A program made the position numbers and the translations under genes. From Flavobacterium palustre (GTDB taxonomy: Bacteria; Bacteroidota; Bacteroidia; Flavobacteriales; Flavobacteriaceae), in NCBI RefSeq assembly GCF_014639535.1, contig NZ_BMGA01000003.1, positions 186,001 through 250,000 on the forward strand: 64,000 nucleotides of DNA. The letters run 5' to 3'. Each line of letters starts with the position of its first letter. Position 1 is the stretch's first letter. This document shows, piece by piece, positions 57,849 through 64,000 of the stretch. The notes beneath the pieces are model-generated. The model searched no databases, was not told the DNA's origin, and saw only the letters and a list, made by a program, of their open reading frames with translations.

Positions 57849-57860
57849 TATGCATGCATA
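57849..57860. promoter_or_regulatory. 12-bp palindrome at the marR promoter, candidate operator
   Basis: TATGCATGCATA is a perfect palindrome located where the -33 element of the marR promoter should be (12-23 bases before the -7 box). It could be the site for the MarR protein encoded next to it. This is inference from position and symmetry. Confidence 0.45.
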
Positions 57861-57871
57861 CTATTTTTTCT

Positions 57872-57879
57872 TATATTTG
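57872..57879 (+). promoter_or_regulatory. -7 box of the marR-fad operon
   Basis: TATATTTG matches TAnnTTTG; the ATG is 101 bases further on, so the operon would have a leader of nearly 100 bases. Confidence 0.5.
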
Positions 57880-57979
57880 AAATAACAGATATGCTAATAT
57901 CATAATTTTTAATTCAAATTAAAAAGATTATGATAAAAAATAGATTTTCTTTTTGAGAGAAACTTAATAAGCTTGCCAC

Positions 57980-58447
57980 ATGAAAAACAAAACAATAGAT
58001 TACATCTTAAGAGCGACCTGGCAGGCTGTTTCCAGAATGTACAACGAAGAAGCCACCAAATATGGCGCTACGATGGCAACCGGATTTGCATTGTTAAGTA
58101 TCGATAAAGAAAAAGGAACGCCATCGACGGCTTTAGGCCCTAAAATGGGAATGGAAGCTACAAGCCTGACCCGCACCCTGAAATCGATGGAAGAAAAAGG
58201 ATTAATCATTAAAAAGAAAAATCCCAATGATGGTCGTGGGGTATTGATTTACCTGACGGATTATGGCAAAGAAAAAAGAGCCTTGTCTAAAAGTACCGTC
58301 ATTCAGTTTAATGAAAGTATTAAAAAACATATTTCGGACGAAAAATGGGAACATTTTATAGAAGTTGCCGAAACCATCAACAAATTAATACACGATAAAA
58401 AAATATTTAATCAATCTGAAAATACAGAAGATGAAACGTACCATTAA
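57980..58447 (+). CDS. MarR-family transcriptional regulator of the fad operon
   Basis: A 155-residue winged-helix repressor. The DNA-binding part (about 45-105) contains PSTALGPKMGMEATSLTRTL, EEKGLI and the wing NPNDGRGVLIYLT. The end of the gene overlaps fadN by 17 bases, so regulator and enzymes are one transcript. MarR proteins usually respond to small aromatic or acyl ligands; acyl-CoA is a natural candidate given the operon, but this is inference. Confidence 0.93.
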   Translation: MKNKTIDYILRATWQAVSRMYNEEATKYGATMATGFALLSIDKEKGTPSTALGPKMGMEATSLTRTLKSMEEKGLIIKKKNPNDGRGVLIYLTDYGKEKRALSKSTVIQFNESIKKHISDEKWEHFIEVAETINKLIHDKKIFNQSENTEDETYH

Positions 58448-60821
58448 AAAAGTTGCCGTAGTAGGTTCAGGAATCATGGGTTCGGGCATTGCTTGTCATT
58501 TTGCCAACATCGGTGTGGAAGTCTTACTTTTGGATATTATCCCAAAGGAACTTAACGAAGCTGAAAGTAAAAAAGGACTCACTCTGGAAAGTAAAGTGGT
58601 TAGAAACCGAATTGTAAATGAACATTTGGCTAATTCATTAAAATCCAAACCTTCCCCTATTTACAGCGCAAAGTTCGCTAGTAGAATCAGCACCGGAAAC
58701 ACTACGGATGATATGGCAAAAATTGCCGGTGTAGATTGGATTATTGAAGTAGTGGTGGAACGTTTGGATATTAAGAAATTAGTTTTCGAACAAATTGACC
58801 AATACAGAACTCCTGGAACTTTAGTGACTTCGAATACTTCCGGAATTCCGATTCATTTTATGAGTGAAGGTCGTTCGGAAGATTTCCAGAAACATTTTTG
58901 CGGAACACACTTTTTTAATCCGGCGCGTTACTTAAAATTATTCGAAATTATTCCGGGACCAAAAACCTCATCTGAAGTATTGGATTTCTTGAAAAATTAC
59001 GGAGAACAGTTCTTAGGAAAAACTTCGGTTGTTGCAAAAGATACTCCGGCATTTATTGGAAACAGAATTGGCGTTTTCGGGATTCAGAGTTTGTTTCATT
59101 TGGTAAAAGAAATGGGATTAACCATCGAGGAGGTAGATAAATTAACAGGACCTGTAATTGGTCGTCCAAAATCGGCTACTTTTAGAACGGTAGATGTAGT
59201 TGGTTTAGACACTTTGGTGCATGTTGCCAATGGAATCTATGAAAATTGTCCAGAAGACGAAGCTCATGAGTTATTACAACTTCCGGAATTCATCAAAAAA
59301 ATGGTGGAAAACAAATGGTTCGGAAGCAAAACTGCACAGGGATTTTACAAAAAAGTGGATAAAGATATTCTTTCCTTAGATTTAGATACGCTAGAATATC
59401 GTCCAGCTAAAAAAGCTTCTTTTGCGACTTTAGAACTCACCAAAACCATCGAAAAACCTATCGATCGTTTTAAAGTTTTAATCAAAGGACAGGACAAAGC
59501 GGGTGAATTTTACAGAAAAAGCTTCGCTGCATTATTTACTTATGTTTCGAATAGAGTTCCTGAAATCTCAGACGAATTATACAAAATTGACGATGCCATG
59601 AAAGCCGGTTTTGGCTGGGAAAACGGACCATTCGAAATTTGGGATTCGATAGGAGTTTTAAAAGGATTCGAACTGATAAAATCCGAAGGACACACTGCCG
59701 CTCCTTGGATCAATGAAATGTTGGCTTCAGGAAACAATAGCTTTTACACTGTCAAAGAAGGAGCTACTTATTTTTATGATATTTCCAAAAAATCGCAGGA
59801 AAAAGTGCCTGGACAAGATGCTTTTATTATTCTGAATAACATTCGCGAAAGCAAAAAAATATGGGGTAACAGTGGTGCTATCATCGAAGATTTGGGCGAC
59901 GGAATTTTAAATATCGAATTCAAATCGAAAATGAATACTATTGGTGGCGATGTTTTACAAGCTATCAATAAAGGAATTGATTTAGCCGAAAAAGAATATT
60001 CAGGATTGGTTATTGGAAATCAGGCAGCTAATTTCTCTGTTGGTGCCAATATCGGAATGATATTCATGATGGCAGTCGAACAGGAATACGAAGAACTAAA
60101 TTTAGCTATCAAAATGTTTCAGGACACGATGATGCGCGTGCGTTATTCTTCAATTCCTGTAGTAGTTGCGCCTCACGGAATGACTTTTGGCGGCGGATGC
60201 GAAATGAGCTTACACGCCGATAAAGTGGTTGCTACCGCAGAAACCTATATGGGATTGGTGGAATTTGGCGTTGGAGTGATTCCCGGTGGTGGCGGTTCGA
60301 AAGAGATGACTTTGCGTGCGGCTGATTTATTCCGTAAAAATGATGTGGAATTGAACACCTTACAGGAATATTTCTTAACTATTGCAATGGCTAAAGTCTC
60401 AACTTCCGGATATGAAGCTTTTGATACCGGTCTATTACAACACGGGAAAGACATTATTGTGGTGAACAAAGACCGCCAAATTGCTGAAGCCAAAAAACAC
60501 GCATTGTTAATGGCAGAAGCGGGTTACACCCAGCCTATCAGAAGAAATGACATCAAAGTTTTAGGAAAACAGGCTTTAGGGATGTTCTTAGTAGGAACCG
60601 ACCAAATGGTTGCCGGAAGGTACATCTCTGAACACGATAAAAAAATCGCTAATAAACTGGCTTATGTGATGGCCGGAGGCGATTTATCCGAACCGACATT
60701 GGTTTCTGAACAATATTTACTCGATTTAGAAAGAGAAGCGTTCTTATCACTTTGTACCGAAAGAAAAACATTGGAACGCATTCAATATATGTTGAAAGCG
60801 GGGAAACCGTTGAGAAATTAA
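58431..60821 (+). CDS. fadN: 3-hydroxyacyl-CoA dehydrogenase / enoyl-CoA hydratase, FadN-type
   Basis: A 796-residue bifunctional beta-oxidation enzyme. Order: NAD-binding domain (VAVVGSGIMGSGIACHF, about 8-24), hydroxyacyl-CoA dehydrogenase C-terminal domains (HFFNPARYLKLFEII near 160; DVVGLDTLVHVANGIY near 260), then a crotonase domain at about 480-700 (GANIGMIF, then PHGMTFGGGCEMSLHAD, then GVIPGGGGSKEM). This dehydrogenase-first order and length match Bacillus FadN, the reverse of E. coli FadB. The next catabolic gene would be fadA, but a RAYT unit lies between. The stop codon is two bases from the first repeat hairpin. Confidence 0.94.
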   Translation: MKRTIKKVAVVGSGIMGSGIACHFANIGVEVLLLDIIPKELNEAESKKGLTLESKVVRNRIVNEHLANSLKSKPSPIYSAKFASRISTGNTTDDMAKIAGVDWIIEVVVERLDIKKLVFEQIDQYRTPGTLVTSNTSGIPIHFMSEGRSEDFQKHFCGTHFFNPARYLKLFEIIPGPKTSSEVLDFLKNYGEQFLGKTSVVAKDTPAFIGNRIGVFGIQSLFHLVKEMGLTIEEVDKLTGPVIGRPKSATFRTVDVVGLDTLVHVANGIYENCPEDEAHELLQLPEFIKKMVENKWFGSKTAQGFYKKVDKDILSLDLDTLEYRPAKKASFATLELTKTIEKPIDRFKVLIKGQDKAGEFYRKSFAALFTYVSNRVPEISDELYKIDDAMKAGFGWENGPFEIWDSIGVLKGFELIKSEGHTAAPWINEMLASGNNSFYTVKEGATYFYDISKKSQEKVPGQDAFIILNNIRESKKIWGNSGAIIEDLGDGILNIEFKSKMNTIGGDVLQAINKGIDLAEKEYSGLVIGNQAANFSVGANIGMIFMMAVEQEYEELNLAIKMFQDTMMRVRYSSIPVVVAPHGMTFGGGCEMSLHADKVVATAETYMGLVEFGVGVIPGGGGSKEMTLRAADLFRKNDVELNTLQEYFLTIAMAKVSTSGYEAFDTGLLQHGKDIIVVNKDRQIAEAKKHALLMAEAGYTQPIRRNDIKVLGKQALGMFLVGTDQMVAGRYISEHDKKIANKLAYVMAGGDLSEPTLVSEQYLLDLEREAFLSLCTERKTLERIQYMLKAGKPLRN

Positions 60822-60823
60822 AA

Positions 60824-60844
60824 GCTCCGTAGGAGCAAACTGTT
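60824..60844 (+). repeat. REP hairpin 1
   Basis: Stem-loop GCTCC-GTA-GGAGC followed by the tail AAACTGTT, then GATAGAAAAA. Begins two bases after the fadN stop codon. Confidence 0.85.
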
Positions 60845-60870
60845 GATAGAAAAAGCGTTGCAATATTAAT

Positions 60871-60893
60871 AAGCTCCGTAGGAGCGACCTGTT
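60871..60893 (+). repeat. REP hairpin 2, left end of the RAYT unit
   Basis: GCTCC-GTA-GGAGC with tail GACCTGTT. The 23 bases are an exact inverted copy of 61369-61391 on the other side of the transposase gene. Confidence 0.92.
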
Positions 60894-60904
60894 AATCGAT
60901 TATT

Positions 60905-61366
60905 ATGGCAAATACCTATTCACAAATTTATATTCAAATTGTTTTTGCTGTTAAAGGAAGACAAAATCTCATTATAAAAGAAAACCGTGAAGAATTACAT
61001 AAATTTATTACAGGTATTGTTTCAAATAGAGAACAAAAGTTATTAGCCATTTTTGCTATGCCGGATCACGTTCACATATTAGTTGGAATGAAACCAAATA
61101 TTTCAATTTCAGATTTAGTTAGAGATATAAAAGCAGCTTCATCTAAATTTATTAATGATAGCAAATGGATTAATGGAAAATTTAATTGGCAGGAAGGTTA
61201 TGGAGCATTTTCATACTCCAAAAGCCAGTTGGATAATGTAATAAAATACATTTTAAATCAAGAAAAACATCATAAAAAACAAACGTTTAAAGAAGAATAT
61301 CACTCCTTTTTAGAAAAATTTGAAATAAAATATGATGAAAAATATTTGTTTGAATGGATTGAATAA
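60905..61366 (+). CDS. Y1/HUH transposase, REP-associated (IS200/IS605 TnpA-like)
   Basis: A 153-residue single-strand DNA nuclease of the HUH type. The metal-binding motif is H55-V-H57 (MPDHVHILV). The catalytic tyrosine is Y115 in the Y-x3-Q signature (YILNQ). The N-terminus IYIQIVFAVKGRQNLI is typical of the Bacteroidota branch. All key residues are intact and no frameshift is seen, so the protein should be active. It would nick and rejoin next to the flanking hairpins. There is no tnpB gene. Base composition is like the neighbours, so entry is not recent or came from a relative. Inference: it maintains or spreads the surrounding REP hairpins. Confidence 0.9.
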   Translation: MANTYSQIYIQIVFAVKGRQNLIIKENREELHKFITGIVSNREQKLLAIFAMPDHVHILVGMKPNISISDLVRDIKAASSKFINDSKWINGKFNWQEGYGAFSYSKSQLDNVIKYILNQEKHHKKQTFKEEYHSFLEKFEIKYDEKYLFEWIE

Positions 61367-61368
61367 TA

Positions 61369-61391
61369 AACAGGTCGCTCCTACGGAGCTT
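61369..61391 (-). repeat. REP hairpin 3, right end of the RAYT unit
   Basis: Reverse complement of hairpin 2 over all 23 bases; on the minus strand GCTCC-GTA-GGAGC then GACCTGTT. Confidence 0.92.
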
Positions 61392-61412
61392 CCTAACAAA
61401 TACGCAATTTAA

Positions 61413-61440
61413 TGCTACAAACAGTAAGCCTCTAAGAGGC
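61413..61440 (-). repeat. REP hairpin 4
   Basis: On the minus strand GCCTC-TTA-GAGGC followed by TTACTGTTTGTAG. The stem sequence differs from hairpins 1-3 but still pairs fully, and the CTGTT tail is kept. Confidence 0.8.
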
Positions 61441-61485
61441 AAATAGCAGAGGTAAAATAACATCATAATTTATATTTACTGAAAT

Positions 61486-61512
61486 GACCTCGTAGAGGTC
61501 AACTGTTTGTAG
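61486..61512 (+). repeat. REP hairpin 5
   Basis: GACCTC-GTA-GAGGTC (6-bp stem) followed by AACTGTTTGTAG, the same tail as hairpin 4. Confidence 0.82.
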
Positions 61513-61537
61513 AAAAAATAATTTGAATTTCAATTTA

Positions 61538-61558
61538 GCTCCCTAGGAGCAATCTGTA
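61538..61558 (+). repeat. REP hairpin 6
   Basis: GCTCC-CTA-GGAGC followed by AATCTGTAAA. It is 22 bases before the fadA start codon, so it sits in the translation-initiation region of fadA. Confidence 0.78.
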
Positions 61559-61579
61559 AAACATCAAAATAATAAAACA

Positions 61580-62767
61580 ATGAAAAACACGACCGCATAT
61601 ATCGTTTCTGCCTATCGCACTGCCGTGGGAAAAGCTCCTAAAGGACTGTTCCGATTTAAAAGACCGGATGAATTGGCAGCAGAAACCATCCAACACATGA
61701 TGAATGAATTACCGGATTTTGACAAAAAACGTATTGATGATGTTATGGTGGGCAACGCCATGCCTGAAGCTGAACAAGGTTTGAATTTTGGTCGTCTAAT
61801 CTCGTTAATGGGATTGGAAATCAATGATGTTCCCGGAGTTACGGTCAATCGTTATTGCGCCTCGGGACTGGAAACTATCGGGATGGCAACAGCCCGAATC
61901 CAATCGGGAATGGCCGATTGTATTATTGCAGGTGGTGCCGAAAGCATGAGTTTTATTCCAATGGGAGGTTACAAACCCACTCCTGATTATGCTCTTGCCA
62001 AAGCAGGACATGAAGATTATTACTGGGGAATGGGACTGACAGCCGAAGCCGTTGCAAAACAGTTTAATATTTCCAGAGAAGATCAGGATTTATTTGCCTA
62101 TAATTCACATCAAAAAGCATTAAAAGCGCAAGCAGAAGACAAATTTGACTCACAAATTGTTCCCATTACTGTTGAACAAACTTTTATTAATGCAAAAGGT
62201 AAAAAAGAAACCACATCTTACACTGTCAATAAAGACGAAGGTCCCAGAGCAGATACATCGCTGGAAGCATTAGCCAAATTAAGACCCGTTTTTGCAGCCG
62301 ACGGAAGCGTTACTGCCGGAACTTCATCGCAAATGAGTGATGGCGCCGCATTTGTTCTAATTATGAGCGAAGAATTGGTCAAAGAACTAAACTTAAAGCC
62401 TATAGCCCGATTAGTAAATTATGCTTCGGCTGGAGTTGAACCAAGAATCATGGGAATAGGCCCTGTAAAAGCCATTCCAAAAGCATTAAAACAAGCCGGA
62501 TTACATTTAAAAGACATTGATTTGATTGAATTAAACGAAGCCTTTGCCTCACAATCCTTAGCCGTAATCAGAGAATTAGGATTGAATCCGGATATTGTAA
62601 ATGTAAACGGAGGCGCTATTGCTTTAGGACATCCATTAGGCTGCACAGGAGCCAAATTATCTGTTCAGCTATTCGATGAAATGAAACGACGCGGCAATAA
62701 ATACGGAATGGTTACAATGTGTGTGGGAACAGGACAAGGAGCTGCGGGGATTTTCGAACTTTTGTAA
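61580..62767 (+). CDS. fadA: Acetyl-CoA C-acyltransferase (3-ketoacyl-CoA thiolase)
   Basis: A 395-residue thiolase that splits 3-ketoacyl-CoA with CoA in the last step of beta-oxidation. The nucleophile is C93 (NRYCASGLE), with H351 (ALGHPLGCTGAK) and C381 (MCVGTGQG) completing the active site. The length is normal. In the fadN-fadA-fadE order it is the second enzyme gene, here pushed 758 bases from fadN by the RAYT unit and its hairpins. Confidence 0.97.
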   Translation: MKNTTAYIVSAYRTAVGKAPKGLFRFKRPDELAAETIQHMMNELPDFDKKRIDDVMVGNAMPEAEQGLNFGRLISLMGLEINDVPGVTVNRYCASGLETIGMATARIQSGMADCIIAGGAESMSFIPMGGYKPTPDYALAKAGHEDYYWGMGLTAEAVAKQFNISREDQDLFAYNSHQKALKAQAEDKFDSQIVPITVEQTFINAKGKKETTSYTVNKDEGPRADTSLEALAKLRPVFAADGSVTAGTSSQMSDGAAFVLIMSEELVKELNLKPIARLVNYASAGVEPRIMGIGPVKAIPKALKQAGLHLKDIDLIELNEAFASQSLAVIRELGLNPDIVNVNGGAIALGHPLGCTGAKLSVQLFDEMKRRGNKYGMVTMCVGTGQGAAGIFELL

Positions 62768-62773
62768 ATATTC

Positions 62774-62854
62774 ATTCTTCTTTTGTTACTGCTACGAAAG
62801 AAGAATCCAAAAAATAAAAACCATCATGAGATTCCTCCTTCGTCGGAATGACAA
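62774..62854. repeat. Intergenic hairpin plus dispersed-repeat fragment between fadA and fadE
   Basis: ATTCTTCTTT (62774-62783) and AAAGAAGAAT (62797-62806) form a 10-bp stem just after fadA. A second block at 62826-62854 contains ATTCC-TCCTTCGTC-GGAAT. From memory the text around CCTTCGTCGGAATGAC recurs widely between genes in Bacteroidota. Not coding. It could attenuate transcription into fadE. Confidence 0.6.
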
Positions 62855-62893
62855 GTTGGCTACCTCAATTAAGAAACTAAAAAAATCTGCAAA

Positions 62894-64000
62894 ATGGACA
62901 ACAAAACAAGAGGGGGACAATTCCTCGTAAAAGAAACAAAATGCGAAGACATTTTTATTCCTGAAGATTTCTCTGAAGAACAAAAAATGATGCGCGATAT
63001 GGTCAAAGAATTCGTTGATAAAGAACTTTGGCCTAACAAAGATCGTTTTGAAAAAAGAGACTTTGGGTTCACCGTTGAATGTATGCACAAAGCAGCCGAA
63101 CTGGGACTTTTGAGCGTTTCTGTTCCTGAGGCTTACGGCGGAATGGGAATGGGATTTGTGGATACCGTTTTGGTTTGTGATTATATTTCGGGAGCTACCG
63201 GTTCGTTTTCGAGTGCTTTTGGTGCGCACACCGGAATTGGAACATTACCAATCACTTTATACGGAACAGAAGAACAAAAACAAAAATATGTTCCCAAACT
63301 GGCTTCCGGTGAATGGTTTGGAGCATACTGCCTTACCGAACCCGGAGCAGGTAGTGATGCTAATTCCGGAAAAACTAAAGCCGTTTTGTCTGAAGATGGT
63401 ACACATTATAAAATTACAGGACAAAAAATGTGGATTACCAATGCCGGATTTTGCTCTTTGTTCATCGTTTTTGCCCGAATTGAAGATGATAAAAATATCA
63501 CCGGTTTCATTGTAGAAAACAATCCTGAAAACGGAATTTCTACGAACGAAGAAGAACATAAATTAGGAATTCGTGCTTCGTCAACAAGACAGGTTTTCTT
63601 TAACGAAACTAAAGTTCCTGTAGAAAATATGCTTTCCGAAAGAGGAAATGGTTTTAAAATTGCCATGAATGCCTTAAATGTAGGTCGTATCAAATTGGCT
63701 GCAGCCTGTCTGGATTCACAACGAAGAATCATTTCGGGTGCTGCCAAATATTCGAATGAAAGAATCCAGTTTAATGTTCCCATATCTAAATTTGGTGCCA
63801 TCAGATACAAACTGGCCGAAATGGCTACCAGCTGTTATGCCGGAGAAAGTGCCGTTTACAGAGCTGCAAAAAGTATTGAAGAACGAATTGCTATTCGCGA
63901 AAGCGAAGGCGCTACACATCAGGAAGCCGAATTGAAAGGTGTTGAAGAATTTGCCATTGAATGTGCTATTCTAAAAGTAGCCGTTTCAGAAGATATTCAG
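62894..64000 (+). CDS. fadE: Acyl-CoA dehydrogenase FadE, 3'-truncated by window edge
   Basis: The frame starts at MDNKTRGGQFLVKE and is open to the last base (369 codons), so about the first 60 percent of a roughly 600-residue protein is seen. It catalyses the FAD-dependent first oxidation of acyl-CoA. Seen: the N-terminal helical domain (DFSEEQKMMRDMVKEFVDKE), GLLSVSVPEAYGGMGMG (about 67-83), the FAD-binding strand AYCLTEPGAGSDA (about 142-154) and MWITNAGF (about 178-185). The two flanking shorter frames on the other strand are shadows. It is the third enzyme gene of the fad operon. Confidence 0.95.
   Translation, partial: MDNKTRGGQFLVKETKCEDIFIPEDFSEEQKMMRDMVKEFVDKELWPNKDRFEKRDFGFTVECMHKAAELGLLSVSVPEAYGGMGMGFVDTVLVCDYISGATGSFSSAFGAHTGIGTLPITLYGTEEQKQKYVPKLASGEWFGAYCLTEPGAGSDANSGKTKAVLSEDGTHYKITGQKMWITNAGFCSLFIVFARIEDDKNITGFIVENNPENGISTNEEEHKLGIRASSTRQVFFNETKVPVENMLSERGNGFKIAMNALNVGRIKLAAACLDSQRRIISGAAKYSNERIQFNVPISKFGAIRYKLAEMATSCYAGESAVYRAAKSIEERIAIRESEGATHQEAELKGVEEFAIECAILKVAVSEDIQ

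Larger units (their letters stand above)
60871..61391 (+). mobile_element. REP-bracketed Y1 transposase unit (RAYT / IS200-like)
   Basis: A 521-base unit: perfect 23-bp inverted repeats, each a hairpin with a CTGTT tail, enclose the transposase gene with only 11 bases before its start and two after its stop. It interrupts the fadN-fadA junction. Classic IS200 elements do not have perfect terminal inverted repeats of this kind, whereas REP-associated tyrosine transposases are flanked by inversely oriented REP hairpins. The mobility of the whole is unproven. Confidence 0.8.

Noticed and set aside
62721-63229. Short frames on both strands around the fadE start
   Set aside because: They overlap the clear fadE reading frame, which runs unbroken from 62894 to the window edge.

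Overview
The window looks like chromosomal DNA of a Flavobacterium-type member of the Bacteroidota. The evidence is low G+C, Bacteroidota promoters (TAnnTTTG, sometimes with an upstream TTTG or TTG) in place of Shine-Dalgarno sites, three proteins ending in a type IX secretion (T9SS) type B sorting domain, a TonB-dependent receptor, the small ribosome-linked DUF4295 protein beside rpmG and rpmB, and bacillithiol synthesis (bshC). There is no rRNA, CRISPR array, prophage or plasmid module. One small mobile unit is present, an IS200-like/RAYT transposase bracketed by palindromic repeats.

Layout. 1-7.1 kb: the 3' part of a large surface protein with a plug domain, a siderophore-type TonB-dependent receptor with an iron-box-like inverted repeat in its promoter, and a leftward pair of unknown genes, one a lipoprotein. 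7.4-20 kb: two paralogous histidine kinase plus single-domain response regulator cassettes flank two T9SS-secreted proteins and typA. 20-22.4 kb: rpsT, three tandem tRNA-Glu genes and proS. 22.5-32 kb: a repeat-rich lipoprotein, a FadL-like outer-membrane protein, rimO, a periplasmic amidase, an OmpL-like porin and a radical SAM enzyme. 32-42 kb: a third T9SS protein with beta-propeller and Ig-like repeats, an MFS transporter, bshC, ndk, a DUF721 protein and a serine hydrolase. 42-48.6 kb: a leftward housekeeping block (2-oxo-acid dehydrogenase E2, exonuclease, FAH-family hydrolase, HPt protein, cinA, rpmB, rpmG, DUF4295, ftsY and an unlisted 54-residue membrane protein). 49-55.6 kb: a secreted paralogue of the 5-kb lipoprotein, an ABC-F ATPase, a CDGSH protein, beta-carbonic anhydrase and katG. 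56-64 kb: fatty-acid degradation, with an acyl-CoA ligase and then a marR-fadN-fadA-fadE operon that runs off the end.

How it fits together. Most of the window is housekeeping. The most unusual structure is at 60.8-61.6 kb, where the fad operon is split between fadN and fadA by a Y1 transposase gene enclosed by a perfect 23-bp inverted repeat. Four further related hairpins surround it, with covarying stems, a constant NTA loop and a CTGT tail (a REP/RAYT unit). A second theme is the number of distinct hairpin-forming intergenic elements (near 9.4, 15.9, 39.8, 40.7, 46.3, 53.1, 53.3 and 62.8 kb), several resembling dispersed Flavobacterium repeats. Seven genes also have the promoter G exactly 18-20 nt before the start codon, implying uniform leaders of about 15 nt. 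Five gene starts were moved from the longest reading frame, and three genes were added that are short or run off the window.
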